A DNA stretch of 64,000 bases from Akanthomyces muscarius (lineage: Eukaryota; Ascomycota; Sordariomycetes; Hypocreales; Cordycipitaceae): positions 1,736,001-1,800,000 of the forward strand of contig NC_079241.1 of NCBI RefSeq assembly GCF_028009165.1, written 5' to 3'. Under the pieces are notes generated by a model, which saw only the letters and a list, made by a program, of their open reading frames with translations, was not told the DNA's origin and did no database searches. Below, one piece after another: positions 33,301-46,216 of the stretch. How positions within the stretch are numbered: position 1 is the stretch's first letter; each line of letters begins with the position of its first letter. The position numbers were made by a program, and so were the translations under genes.

Positions 33301-34996
33301 GCGAGATGAAATGGTGCATCTTTTTGGCTAGCAATTCCTTGTTGTGGATGAGTTCATCACCCTCGCCGAAAAAAGCGTCGGGAATAATCTTTGACAGAGC
33401 CGCCTGAAGGAATGCCGAGACGTGGGCAACCGGTGCCGCCAAGTCAACAATGGGAACAGAGGGATCGATTTGAAAGACACGGGAGCCCTGAGTACGATTC
33501 TGCGTCTGCGTTGCTCGCCGTGCGGTAGACGGAGAGCCTTTGCTCGACTTTCCATCGGGAGCCTGACTCTGAGCAGTTCTTGGTCCTGAGGTGAGTAATT
33601 TATTCCTTCGCGACCTGTCGCGTAGTGAGTCGAGAATTGAAGGGCAATAATGCCGAATGAGCTCAAAATAGGAGCATCGGCGATGTTGAATCTGCAGTCG
33701 ACGAACTAGGTCTTGCCCTGCTCCTCGTAGCCGCTTGGGGATCTTGGGTAGGCCTTGCTCGATAAACTTTCTATCAGAGCGCAGATGACTTGCAATCTCC
33801 TCATCTCTGATGGTATAGTCTTGGAACTTTTGCACTGTTGTTTTTGGATCAACTGTAGATGTAAAGACATTGTGCAGGCCAAATTGTCTTGGGAAAAGGT
33901 ACATCATGACCTTGGCAGTATTCAAGTCGTTTTTTTGGCTTGTGTTCGGCCTAGTTTTTGAATTTTCGGATATATAGGGACAACGATTAAGAATATCTAG
34001 CACTGTTAATATTGTATTTGTAGAACAGCTGCGAAAGATACTCACATATGTGCCTGTACCCTGGCCGAATGTGCCCAGTGGACGTCATTGGAGGCCGCGC
34101 ATAGAACAGTCTACTTCTCACAAGTGTAATATCGGATAATTTGCGTAGGTACTGCGGTTTTTTGGGCACTGTCTTCTTTTCTGTTCCGTATTCGAGCTCG
34201 GATATTGGGTTTCCTGGCTAGTGTGTTAACGAGTACTCTGGACATCGGGACCGCCATGCTCGTACCGGAAATCTGGTAAAAGTTGTTTAATCCCGACTCA
34301 ACAGCAACAAATATTGAGCAATCAACAAGCAGATTAATCATGATTTTCTCCCCAGACTGCCCCAGAAGTGCCAGCAATTGCGGCCAGGGACTCGCCTTGA
34401 GGCTAGCCACCTGATCATTGGGAAACCGACTGAAAACACCTGGAATCGTTTCTGCCTCGGTCTTTTCGGCGGCGCTCCGGCGATATCCATCGCACAGAAG
34501 ATGTTTCGGGCCAAGAGCTCCACTGCTGTCTCGTGAGAAGAGTAGCCAGATTACAAAGTCAACAATCTGGACAAGTTAGTCGTAGGACTAGGCTGCCTCG
34601 CCGGGTGAAACAAACTTCGGACTGGGAGTATATTGGTGAGCCCCCTGTTAATGAAACGCTAGAATCTTCTCCTTTCTGTGAAAAAGATAGCCATTGCTCC
34701 CATCTGTTGTCCGCTACATCGGGTGTAAGCTGCCGGTAGCAAACGAGAGTCGAGTCGAGCAGGTGAGATAGGTCTTTTTCAAGAGCGCAACGCTCTAGGT
34801 TCGTCCCGAGAGATTCAATTTTGCGTCGTCGCAGCCGAGAAGTTTGCGGCAGGCTCGCAAGAACATAATTTCTCAGGTATGTGCAGTTGGGATAGAAGAG
34901 GTCAAGGAGGTCGCGATGCAGGGGCAGCGTCGTAGGCGAATCCTTGACCTTTTTGCATCTTGACGCGTCTTTATCACCTCCCTTTCGTTTGGTCAT
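30343..34996 (-). CDS. TERT: Telomerase reverse transcriptase, complete ten-exon gene
   Basis: Exons: 34616-34996, 34266-34566, 34046-34213, 33251-34002, 32734-33195, 31717-32677, 31565-31633, 31269-31436, 30540-30648, 30343-30454. They total 3483 nt in perfect phase, 1160 residues. The N-terminal TEN region (about 25-250) has LRNYVLASLPQTSRLRRRKI and SEIVDFVIWLL. The RNA-binding domain includes FPRQFGLHNVFTS and motif T FYVTE (about 583-588). Reverse transcriptase motif A has Asp729 in FVKADVQSAFD, motif B' is GIPQGS (873-878) and motif C has Asp913-Asp914 in RLIDDFLL, so the catalytic triad is intact. Motif E FPYCGVLIN and the thumb/C-terminal extension (LAYEAFEEILS) follow. It adds telomeric repeats using telomerase RNA in the nucleus. 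An insertion with six Gln lies between motifs D and E. The eighth intron is 620 bp, far longer than the others (43-128 bp). Confidence 0.95.
30649..31268 (-). other. Unusually long TERT intron (intron 8)
   Basis: Donor GTACGT directly follows 31269 and the acceptor ends at 30649 (read on the minus strand). The phases on both sides agree and the joined protein reads VVKLTIMRTAEASYL. The first 75 nt after the donor are almost pure pyrimidine on the coding strand (31190-31264). If unspliced, the frame stays open to 31075. A run of 12 C on the coding strand (G on plus, 30884-30895) also lies inside. Confidence 0.8.
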
Positions 34997-37389
34997 TTCG
35001 ATGAGATCATGGCATTACAATTAATCTGCAAGTGTCGCGTGGGACAGATGAGCGCATTTACGCGAATATGGCCTACAAACGGCACCAAGCCAACATTGAT
35101 GTGACAATCTGGTGTGGCTTGACTACATGTGGCTCACACATGTTTTTGTGGCTGTGCATTGTCCGTGCTTTGTAGTGCTCGGGCAGATGCCATCGATTCT
35201 GGGATTAAAAGTATTGTTTGCTTCCTAGCCTTCCTTTGCACCCGAGACCCTGCATACGGAGATTATGATGCCACTTACGCTCGGCCCGAGCTTCCATTTC
35301 TTTGTTATCGACCACACGGCGATGGCGCAGGACGACGCAGGAACCAAAAAAGCTCGAGACTCCAGTGCTAGTACGTCCTCGTCAGAATGTATGCATGTTT
35401 GCTTATTTGTCATTTAGACAGTAATTGATGCTGAGCTACTGTGGTGACTTCTAGTTTTCAGTACTGCAGCGACTGACAGGGAGCAGACAATAATTAAGAC
35501 TCGGTGTTGCCACTATGACGGGATCCTGCATATGCCACTTTCCGTTGTATGCCTTTTCCCCTGACGTTTGCATGTACGTCGGCACAGAGAGGGCCGCAAA
35601 CAAAGTGACAGCGAATTAACCCGGAGACAGGACCAGGGCCCGCGGCAGGTAAAAGAAAAATTTTGCGGCTTTGGAAACGCCTTTGTTTCAAGTCGTGAAC
35701 GGGGTTGCCGTGTCGATGCACTGGCGGCACGGCCTGTAACACGTCGCCTATTTTACACGGGCTTGGAGCACGCGAACGAGTTGGGAGTTGATACAAAGGC
35801 CCCAACCGCTTCGTGAGCACAGACAGCGGCGCCGGACGGTGCAGTTTATTGACTGGGGGGAGGGAACCTCGAATGGCTTTTAGCCCAAGCCCAAGGGGCC
35901 CCCAACAGTACCAGTACCAGTGGGAGGAGGATTGCCTTGCGCCTGGCTGCCTAGCCCGTTATGTTAGCCCGCGATCGGCGGCCATGTCTGTGCGGCTTGC
36001 GCCGTGGTCTCGGCTCCAATCTCTTGGAGCGAGAAAGTAGATTGACCCATGGCCATCGGAAAAGGCCACCGCGTCGGGTCGCGAAAGATGATTTACATGG
36101 GTGAGCCGGCAGACTTTGGGTGCAAGGGTTTCGGTTTAGCTGCGGGTTGCATGGTGGATAATTCGAACGGTATGTAGCTAACAGCGAGTCTTCCAAGGCA
36201 AGGAGAGAGAGCCCCCGGATAAATTACAAAGCTGGCCAAGGCAAACCAAAAGAAACCAAGGTCAGCAAATAAAGGCGAGCTTGGAGCACGAAAGGGGCCA
36301 GTTTAGCAGCGAAGGATGCGCGTGCCAGACAAGGGATAGGCGGGCGGCGTGGAGCCAATGACCCGTGTCTCATCAGGCAAGCCACAAAAAGAGGTGCGTC
36401 GACGATGTCAGGCTTTGTTCCTACTTATCTTTGTTAGTGCGGCCTTGCTACATAGTGCGCGAATGGGCTAATTTTTTCTTTCTTTCTCGGTGGTCAGCGT
36501 GGCTGGTTGGCCAGGAGGGATTGTTTGCGCGCAGGAAATGAGCCAGTACTGGATTCAGGGGTGCTGCTTTGACTATTGCTGCATGTGGCTCGGAGAAAAG
36601 CAATGAGGGGAGATCATCATGTGTTTTTCAGTATCGTGTTTGTGTAAATATCTGCACCAAGACTCTCCGGGATGCGTACCTGGCAGTGAATATTTACCTC
36701 TAGCGATATCAGGCAGGGTATGCCTGAGTATACTGGCTTGTACCTGGCTATATCTGCAGCAGTGCTGGTAATAATACGAGGCATGTTGCTAAATATATCG
36801 GGCTCTGGAAGAATAGGTGTTTGGGTGCCCAAGATGGCGAGGCAGAATGGAGAAAGTCTTGTCGACCAGCGAGACCATGGCTCCCAGCTAACTACTAGGA
36901 GTAGTTGATGAAAGACAATGGGTTCGCGGCCCGTCAAGCGCAAACTCTACAGGCAAAAGGTACCTACCTACCTATGTAGGTAGGTCTAAAAAGCGCGCCA
37001 CTGGCCGCTAGACAAGCCGCTGCTCCAGTGGGTTCCAGCGGGAACAACACGCTAGCAGGGTACACGGAGCGCTGTTGTAACTTAGGTAGCCTCTATATCG
37101 CTGATCAGCCACTGTACCTCAGCCATTGTCTGTGTGTACCTCAGCCACTGTGCTCTCGCATCCTCCCTCTCCACCAGCCACACGCGTCTGGCCGCCCATC
37201 CACCACTCCCTGACCTGGTCGCACCCCAAACTGAGGCCCCATCTCCCAATCGTCTTCCCGCGTCCATCCTCCGCCAACAGATTCTGCCCAGCCAGCGCAT
37301 CAATGCTCGCGCATGCATGGGCTTCTTGTCGTCTTCTCGACCAGTCGCTCTGCCCGTCGAGCCTGACCCATGCCTAGGTTCTGCCCACC
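34997..37389. promoter_or_regulatory. Divergent intergenic region between TERT and the RhoGEF gene
   Basis: About 2.4 kb that must hold both promoters. No gene is supported. It contains the longest palindromic TACCTACCTAC/GTAGGTAGG element (36959-36986) about 400 bp upstream of the RhoGEF start. The final 250 bp are C/T-rich, as in fungal leaders. Confidence 0.5.
36959..36986. repeat. Inverted repeat TACCTACCTAC...GTAGGTAGG
   Basis: ACCTACCTAC and GTAGGTAGGT surround a short CTAT centre, giving an almost perfect 26-28 bp inverted repeat in the RhoGEF upstream region. It is the best-formed member of the dispersed motif family. Confidence 0.85.
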
Positions 37390-40300
37390 ATGGAGCAGGA
37401 CCCCGACTCTGGCCCTCCAGACACGAGCGCCCATCATCATACCATCACAACCGCTCTCGCACCGAGTGCTGGTAGCCCTCCAGCACCCGACTCCCCTGCC
37501 GGCGCACAAGACCGCTCGCATACTGACACGCACCTCCTGCACCCCGAAATACTCTTCGCCCACGCACCCTCGCCAGCCGACGCCGCCACCGCCCTCCACG
37601 ATCAGTCCCCCCCCGCAGAGCCCGCTGCCTCTGCCTCTGCCTCCGCTTCTAATCCCTTGCTCGCTGCTGCCTCGGCGTCCCATCTCGCCCACGATGCTCT
37701 CCCCGTCACTCCTATAGATCCCGACGATTTCTACAAGTCCTACCGGCTGACCGTTGGCGCCTCTGCCTCCGCTCCAGCCCTCTCTCCAGCCGACGTAGCC
37801 GCTCCGCCCTCATCCACCTCGCCGGCCATGACATCCGCGCTCGCTCACCAGCCGATCCTCCCCAACGGCAGCAACACTGCAGGCGTTCCAAGCCACGCCG
37901 ATGGCCTCGTCGCACAGCCATCTCGCGGCCCTAGCTTGCAGCATGGTACACAGTCCATCTCGGGTCCAATTGTGAGACCCAAGGGTGGTCCTAGTGTCAA
38001 GGATCTCAAGAAGAGATTTGATGAAAAGGGTGCTGCCTTAACCACCCCCAGTACGTCTGCTCGGACTGCTCCTTCAACCTCACGGCAGCGCCGTGGCCTT
38101 ACCGAATCCTCTATCGCATCTCGCAACGGCCTCGTCGTATCCAAGGCTCACAAACCGCCCGCGGCCAACGGTCTTGCCGACGCCTCTCGGAGTCAGATGG
38201 CTTCGACGCGGTCCTTTAGCAGTAACCAGTCGTTTGCTAGTCGAATCAACAGCTCCGGCACCGCCAGCACGCCATCTTCTCTGCCCCAGCTGTCCCGAAA
38301 ACCACACGCCCAGCAGCGGCCTGGCCAGTTTTCGGGCCTTCTCTTTGGCGAGGTTGCTCCAGAGCAACGAGGTTCTATGACGGCTGGATTTGGAATTGAC
38401 GAGATTCGCCCCCGAAGGACCTCAGATTCCAGCATCCACACAAAATCGACGTTTCACAGCATACCGGATCAAGATCAGGATGTAGATTTGTCGTCACTCC
38501 CGAGTTCGTACGCCAGTGCTGCAACACACCACCCCTCGACCAGCGAGTCACTAGTCAGCGGCAATCAGAGTCCACGCACACGATCACAAAGCGACACCTC
38601 ATCCCGCGGCTCCTCCTACAGAACCCCGACTGCGTTGCGAACAGGCTCACACAATCTACCAACCTCTCATTCCGCCTCGAAATTGCCTGTCGCAGTACGA
38701 CGACTCCATAGCCCAACGAGTAGCTCAGGCGATAACACGCCTTCGCGTGGAACGTCACCTGCAAACCTTCGCCGCCCGCCTTCTGCCGGCCCTCAGCCCT
38801 CGAGAATTACTCCTCCACCCTCTCGATCCAAGACACCGACTTCATTAAATAAAACGCCAACGCCAGCGGTGAGGGAGCGAAGACCGCCACCACCAAGCCT
38901 TAATAATTCTGCGAATGGCAGCAGCAGAAGACTACGGTCCAAGTCGATTACACCCCCGAAACTTTCACCCACGCTGCGAAGCTCGAGGCCACGCCAGCCG
39001 CTAAACAACACATCCAATAAATCCAAGGACCCTGGGACAACCAAATCTGCCCGCTCCAAGGGCAAGGAACCAGCACCGAGGCGAAGAAAAATATCCGCAG
39101 GCCCAATCGACTTTGAACAAAGACGAGAGCATATTCGCTTAGCATATAGTAAATCCATCCGAGAATCTCAAGCTTTGGAAGCAAAGCAACAGGCTGCGGC
39201 TCAGTCCAAGAGAGTCGACCAAGGCGCGGCCGCAAGAACAGCTGACGATTACGCCGACATTCCTCCCGTACCGCAAATACCCCGCGATGCTATCGATCGA
39301 GCCGTCGCTACCGCCAGTGAAGCTGCTCCAGCACCTGTGGTATCGACCGAGTTGACAGCATACTCTGTACCATTAACGATATCACCAGAAATTGCCAACT
39401 CTACTTCCGTGACTGTGGAGGACTCGCCCACGCTCGGAGTCCCAGGCAGCTACCCTCCAACTAGTCCTCCGATGCCGCAAACCAGCAAACGGGCCTCGAT
39501 AGCGTCTGCTGCGTCTGAAGCTACCGAGTTCGACGAAGAAGCACAGACTACACCAGCAGCTGCTGCTCAGCATGCTCCGGACGTGCCGGTTACTGTCGTG
39601 AAGCCCCCGAGCCCTAACCCAGCTGCGTCCGACCTCGCTGAGACCAGTTACCAATACACGTTCTCACAAGACCGAGATTCTCAGCAGCAAGCGCAAGAGC
39701 ATTCACAATTCATGGTCCAGCATGATGGCTCAGATTTGTCATCTTCATCTACGCCTTTCCAAGGTCATGTTACGTCTTCCCTGATGACGTCGCATTCACA
39801 CCTGCAACAGCTGGGCTCAACAGGACTGTTTCCAAGGCTGGATCATGGCGAAGAGTCTGACTGCCTGTCCGAGGTAGAAGGACGTCATGGTATGCATCAA
39901 GCTGCCTATCCCCGCTCAGAGGCAGCGACGACAGACGCATGCACCGAAGACACCGACGACCATGATCGATACGAACTCGCATCCGACTTCAGATATGGCG
40001 AGCAGTTGGATTCCAAGAGAGCATCAACGTGCGCCTCGTCCGACGTGAGCGGATTTGATGATCTGCAGCAGTATGCATCAGAACGTGGCTCATACCCTGT
40101 GTCTGGTACTCTCGGGTTGCCGTCACCAAGATTCCGCCCGGACCGCGCGAGTCATCAATCCGCATGGACAGACTTTTCTGTTGATAGCTCAAGACAGCTC
40201 GACACTACTGGGTCAGGAATCTTTATGAGTAGCCCGACCTCCACCCATTATCCGGCCCCGTTCTCGTCCGCCACTAGTCCTCGTCATGAATCATTCCAAG

Positions 40301-43028
40301 GAGTCTCGACCTCGATATCCGAGAAGCAACTGCCGCCAACACCGGTCAACCACCAGCTCCCTGAACTTGACACCGGTGAAGGTTTCTCGATACCCTACCT
40401 GTCGCCTGAGCCGAGCCACAGTCTGTCATTTCTTCCCTCACCACCCGCACACGAACCGCCACCTGTTCCGAAATCTACGTCCGGCTCCGCACTTCACTCT
40501 AGGAACTCGAGTGCGATATATGAGCCCTCTCAATCTACTAGCACCCTTCTCAACTCCGAAAGGAATAGCGAGGTTTATATGACATACGCCAACACGCCTC
40601 AATCGGTCGACACTACCTCTTTCGACACAGCTGACAATGACTCCAGCAAAATTGGCGGGACCGATAGTGATGGCAAGTCTCTGCTCCAAGAAGGTGATCC
40701 GCCATCAGAGAAGGAGCGGCATCGTCTGGCCCAGCGGCGGAATGTCATCAAGGAACTGGTCGACACGGAGGCTGTATTTGTCCGCGACATGAACATTGTT
40801 GAAGAGATCTATAAGGGAACTGCCGAAGCCTGCCCACGCTTGGATGACCAGACCGTGAAACTCATCTTTCGCAACAGCCACGAAATAATAGAATTTCACA
40901 CGTCATTTTTGGCTGAAGTTAAGGCTGCGACTGCTCCGGTTTATGTTCCCAAAGGTGGCCGAGCCGCGAAAGGCCCCCAGCCACCGACGAGCGTTGAGCC
41001 GACAGGCACCAAGTCTGCTGTCATCAGTGACGCCAACGATCGTGAGACTGCGATTGGCCCTGTTTTCCAGCGTCATCTCGATCGAATGAAGACGGTTCAT
41101 GAAGGGTTCCTACGGAATAGTGATCAGGCTGCAAAGAAGCTCATCCAAATCCAGCAAGACTCCGCTGTCAAAGTCTGGCTGACAGAGTGCAACGAAGTGG
41201 CAAAAGATCTGACGGCGGCCTGGGATCTCGACTCTCTGCTAATCAAGCCAATGCAGAGAATTACCAAGTACCCCAACCTGATCATGACTTTGCTTCAGCA
41301 TACTCCCCAGGATCATCCGGACCGAGAGCATCTCGCTACAGCAAAAGACGCGCTGGAAACCGCCATTGTCGAAATCAACAAGACAAAGAAGAACTTTGAG
41401 CTAGTTGGTCAGATTGTTGGCAGGAAGCACAAGGACACAGATGTCAAGGCTGGCTTCGCTCGTGCTTTCGGCAAACGTGTTGATAAGCTGCAGTCGTCCA
41501 GCAGTCGCGTTCCTGATGATCCAACCTACACGAAATTGAACGAAAAGTTTGGCGATGACTTTGTCCAACTGCAGGTCGTTCTTCGTGACGTTGAATTTTA
41601 TACGAGACAGATATCTCAATATGTGCACGAATTCCTGCAGTACCTGTCATCTATTGAGCTGGTCATGAGACTGCAGCCTGGGAACTTTCCCGAAATTGAA
41701 AGCAAATGGGTTCAGTTCAACATCTCGATGCGAGATTTGGAGAAGGTGGCGTTGGAGGAACATCTCGCGCAAGTTCGAAAGCAAGTCATTGAGCCATTCG
41801 AGCAAGTCATCAAGGCCTATGGCAATCCTTCGCTGGCGATGAAGAAGCGACAGAAGCGACGTCTCGATTACGAGCGAGCCGACCAGCAGCGACGCAGCGG
41901 CAAGATACTAGAACCCAAGCTGAGGGAACTGGTTGAGCAGTACGATGCTCTTAACGATGCGCTGATAGCCGAGCTTCCCAAGCTATCCGCCATGACCGAG
42001 AAGGTTGGCAAAATCTGCCTCGGCAACTTTGTCAACATCCAAGCCAGGTGGTATAAGATGTGGACGGAGAAGCTGAGTACGGTCCTTAGTGACGGCCCAG
42101 ACGTTCCGACCATTGATGATATCGTTACTATCTTCAACCGAGACTACCCATACGCCGCTGAACAGCTTGCTTCCATTGGCATATTGAATCCTGACCTACA
42201 GATACGGTCATCACAGTCCACCGAGTATCGACAACGGTACTCTGAAATCGAACGCCGTGGACGTGGATCTTCAGTCAATGATGAAAGTGTACCCACGTTA
42301 CCGACTCCAGACTTTGGCAAGCGCAGCAGTGCAGGCATTGCCATGTCACCCAGCGCAGGCAGCTCTAGTAGTAATGTGGCTGCAGCTACCAACCCGCATC
42401 AATACTACTACCGAGACTTTTATGCCGGCATTCAAGGACACGGCCCCAGTTCAGCTTCTCCCAAATCTGGCGACATGGGCGGAAGCTCGCGCTCTCACAC
42501 AGGCACTGGCCATACCTCTACACGCCCAAGTACTGGCAAGAGTTTTGACTCTGGCGCTATGCAGCGAAAGAGTTCAGACATGGCGTCTGTCCAGCGATCG
42601 GACTCGAATACGACGTACACGTCCAGCCATGCGCAGCAAGAGAATGTTAGATTCTCCAACCTCTTCCACTCTGCACTCCCCTTGCCTGACGGTACAGAAG
42701 AAACTCAGAAATCCTCACGCGCGTCATCTCGCGAGAGGGGTCGAGGATCGGACGGCTACAACATACTATGGCTTGCGGCTTCTCTGTTTGAGTTTAATAT
42801 CGAAACAACCAAGCACGAAGCTGGTTATCCCTATCTAACATACCAAGCTGGCGAGGTAAGCTGCTTCCTCTGCTGTTTCCTATTTCCCAGTCGCTAACCT
42901 GACCACAATAGATATTCGACATCATTGCGGAGAAAGGGGAACTGTGGCTTGCCAAAAACCAAGACGACCCGACAGAAATGGTTGGCTGGATCTGGTCCAA
43001 GCACTTTGCGAAACTGGCTGACTCGTAG
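37390..43028 (+). CDS. Large RhoGEF with DH, BAR and SH3 domains (Tuba/Gef1-like)
   Basis: Exons 37390-42855 and 42912-43028 (56 bp intron); 1860 residues. The start ATG lies in strong context (CCCACCATGG). The first 1100 residues are Ser/Pro/Thr-rich, low in complexity and probably disordered, with many S/T-P sites. A Dbl-homology domain follows (about 1115-1345), with RRNVIKELVDTEAVFVRDMN and the conserved helix text LIKPMQRITKYPNL. A BAR-like helical region covers about 1354-1570 (GFARAFGKRVDKLQ onward). A C-terminal SH3 domain (about 1790-1858) is split by the intron and ends WSKHFAKLADS. DH-BAR proteins of this kind (animal Tuba, fission yeast Gef1) exchange GDP for GTP on Cdc42-type GTPases at curved membrane and guide polarity and septation. 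The exact GTPase target is inferred. Confidence 0.9.
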
Positions 43029-44147
43029 CCGCCCCGGTGTCAACGTGCGAAGACGAATTTGTTGTTTTGAATTGATTTTCCAGGAACTGAACCGGCGTTG
43101 AGCAAGCGACATGAACAAAATGAAAGAAATAGAATTGGTGCCAAAAAAGGGTCAACGGTTGACAGCACAAGTGTTTCTGGTCCAGCACCCAAAAAGGACA
43201 AAAGGTGCGGACAGTGTACAAAAAGGAACGAAAACACGCAGAATGGCCGAATTTGGTTTTTTCTTTTCCTATTGTTGCCGGCGAAGGGAGGGAGGAGTGA
43301 AGGAAATATGGGTGGAAATGGCGTTTACAATCTTGCAATTCTGTTGTTTTGCTCTAGCATCGCGAAGCAGCCATTTTTCTTCTTGATTCTTCTTTGGACG
43401 ACTCTGCGGTCAAGGTCTGCTGGCCTGGCAGAAGCGCTTCATTTCTTACCAATTCCCCCATTTTTGTGTTAATTTGACTTATTTATACCATTCATGCGCA
43501 ATTGAAACATCTTCCGCCTTGTGCGTAGTACAAGCCCATAACTACATAAACAGTCAGCAACGCCAACCCGACTTTCCATCACTAACGTCGTTGTACGTCG
43601 CAGTGAGATGTTATAAATTGTAGACAGCAAGGAGATTTATTGTTCTTCCATTCGTCGTATTTCTCCAAAAAAAAAATTACACAAATAATATTGAAGAATC
43701 CCTCTCGAACCAAAGAGCGTTCATCACTTCTGGGCGCGGAAAAGTGGCGCACCGTCTAGCGGCTGAAAAGGCTGGTTGCAGGTGTCTCTGTGAACCTCCT
43801 TATTTCAACACATTACATCACTCCATTTGTATCCTCGATTCATCATTTGCTGTATCTCACTTTGCTCTATTTATTCGTTTTTGATCAGACTCGGCCAGAA
43901 GACATCCATTGCTCATTTCTTGACCGCGCCGCTACGAGTTTGGAAACGACACGCTACAGTACACGCACTCATCACACTAGAGAGAGGCGCAAGTCTACCT
44001 ACGAGCTGGCTGGTGAGGCCAACGTAACACAGTCCATCAATACCGCGAGCTGTCTCTCGATTCTGTCTGTTTTCTGGTGATTTCTATGACTGCTGCTCTT
44101 TACACGCGCTTTTTGGCATCCTCGCTGTGAGGCAAACCCCCGCGACC
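43029..44147. other. Intergenic region between RhoGEF and the disaccharide transporter
   Basis: About 1.1 kb, with the RhoGEF 3' UTR on the left and the transporter promoter on the right. It is more A+T-rich than the genes on each side (for example 43640-43700). Short open frames near 43100-43470 have no recognised relatives. Confidence 0.5.
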
Positions 44148-46073
44148 ATGGCCGCCTTTGCGGGCGAGTCGTCCATCAGGGGCTCGAGTGAGACCATGCG
44201 CATGGTGCTGCTCACATTCTGCACCATCGGCATCACGTAAGTAGAAAGCCTAACTTCTTGAAGCGCCAAGTGCCACAGAAACCTGCATCTAACATGCGCT
44301 GTGCAGATTTACATGGGGCGTTGAGATGACGTGTAAGTTGACAGACTGGATCCTCCGCAGAGGGAGCTTGCCCAACTGACTATGCAACTAGACTGCACCC
44401 CATATCTGCTGAGCTTGGGCCTCAGCAAGAGCAACACGTCCATGGTGTGGATTGCCGGGCCCCTGTCGGGCCTCATTGTCCAGCCCGTGATTGGCGTCCT
44501 TTCGGACGAGAACACGTCGAAATGGGGCCGCCGAAGACCCATGATGGTGCTTGGGGCGGCGATTGTGGCTGTTGCCATGCTTGTTTTGGGTTTCACAAAG
44601 GAAATTGTGACCTTTTTCATAGCAGATGCGGAAGCCGCCAGGATTCCCACAATCTTTCTGGCCGTGCTGGCCATCTACGTCGTAGATTTCGCCATCAACG
44701 CTGGTGAGATGAACTCCCAGTTTGGCAGTGAAGCATTCGGCTAATCTAGTGAAAACAGTAATGTCGTGCTCGCGCAGTCTCATTGTCGATACACTTCCTA
44801 TCGAGAAGCAACAGTCTGGCGCCGCCTGGGGTACGTCCGCAGAGCAGCTAGTTTGATCCTTTGTTCTTATGCTAATCCTGCCGACCTTTTCTCCTCCGTT
44901 AGCCAGTCGCATGTCTGCCATTGGCAACGTCGTTGGCTACGCCGGTGGCGCCGTTGACCTCGTTCGAATCCTAGGCACCACGTTTGGCGATACGCAGTTC
45001 AAGCTGCTCACCATCATTGCCGTGCTGGCCATTCTCGGCACCACGGCCGTGACCTGCTGGGCCGTGAGCGAAAAGGTGCTCCTCCCAGACGTCCTCAAGG
45101 GCAAGCCGCAGCAGCGAAACCGATTCCAGGTCGTCACGCAGATCTACGGCACGATCCGGCACCTGCCGCCGCGCATCCGCGCCATCTGCTGGGCGCAGTT
45201 CTGGTCCTGGATTGGCTGGTTCCCGTTCCTCTTCTACAGCACCACCTGGGTCGGCGAGACGTACTTTCGCTACGACGCCCCCGAGTCGGCCAAGACGGGC
45301 GACACGCTCGGCGACATTGGCCGCATCGGCAGCCAAGCGTTTGTGCTGTCGTCCATGATTACGCTGACGGGGTCGCTGGTGCTCCCGCTCCTCGTGCGGT
45401 CCCCGGACGAGGCGCCGTACACGCAGCGCCCGCACCCGACTCTCGCGCCGGTGCTCAAGTTTTGCGAGGGGAGACGGCCCGATCTGTTGACGACCTGGAT
45501 CTGCGGGCATGTTCTCTTTGCGATAGCCATGTTGTTCGCCCCCTTTGCTACAAGTTATCGCTTCGCCACAGTGTTGGTGTGTCTTTGCGCAGTGTACGTA
45601 TTGTCCTTTTTGTTGCTTGGCAGGCGGTGACGGGCGCAGTATGCTGACCAAATGTTGAATCTAGTCCATGGGCAATCGCAGGATGGGCGCCAAGCGCCTT
45701 TCTCGGTATCGAGGTCAATAAACTCGCAAGCGAAGGCGCCTCTGCCTATCGCCCAGTGCCGAACCAGGATATTGAAATGACGGTCCTGGGCGAGGGCTCA
45801 CAGGGCGAGGAATCTTCCGCGGAGCTCTCTGGTATTTACTTTGGCATCCTCAACGTATACAGCACGCTGCCGCAGTTTGTAGGCACCTTCATCTCCATGA
45901 TTGTCTTTGCCCTGCTAGAGCCAGGCAAGAGCCGAGAGTTGGGTGCTGATGACAAGGTGACACCTCCTGCGGCGCCCACAGGGCCAAATGCGATTTCTGT
46001 CTGCCTTTTCATCGGTGCGCTGAGCACAATTGTTTCTGCGTTTGTTACGAGAAGATTAAGGAGCTTGGAGTAG
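44148..46073 (+). CDS. GPH-family disaccharide/proton symporter (Sut1-like MFS transporter)
   Basis: Six exons: 44148-44236, 44307-44332, 44392-44703, 44759-44830, 44903-45593, 45665-46073; phases agree and total 532 residues. Exon 2 is only 26 nt. The protein shows about twelve hydrophobic segments. The text SKWGRRRPMMVLGAAI between helices 2 and 3 is the GRRRP signature of sucrose transporters, and WIAGPLSGLIVQPVIGVLSD precedes it. A long hydrophilic loop (about residues 400-440) lies between the last helix groups. Relatives such as fission yeast Sut1 import maltose and sucrose with protons at the plasma membrane. The substrate here is inferred from family only. It is convergent with PKR1; the stop codons are 143 bp apart. 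Confidence 0.88.
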
Positions 46074-46216
46074 AAAACTTGGTCTTGGAATATCGGGCTG
46101 TTGTGCTTTTCACAGCACATAGTAGACATTGTATCAAGCTGATTGTGATCCGCTTAATTATATACGCTCTGCAAACCTGATGTAATAAAGAAAGCCATAT
46201 CCTTCTCATGTAATCA

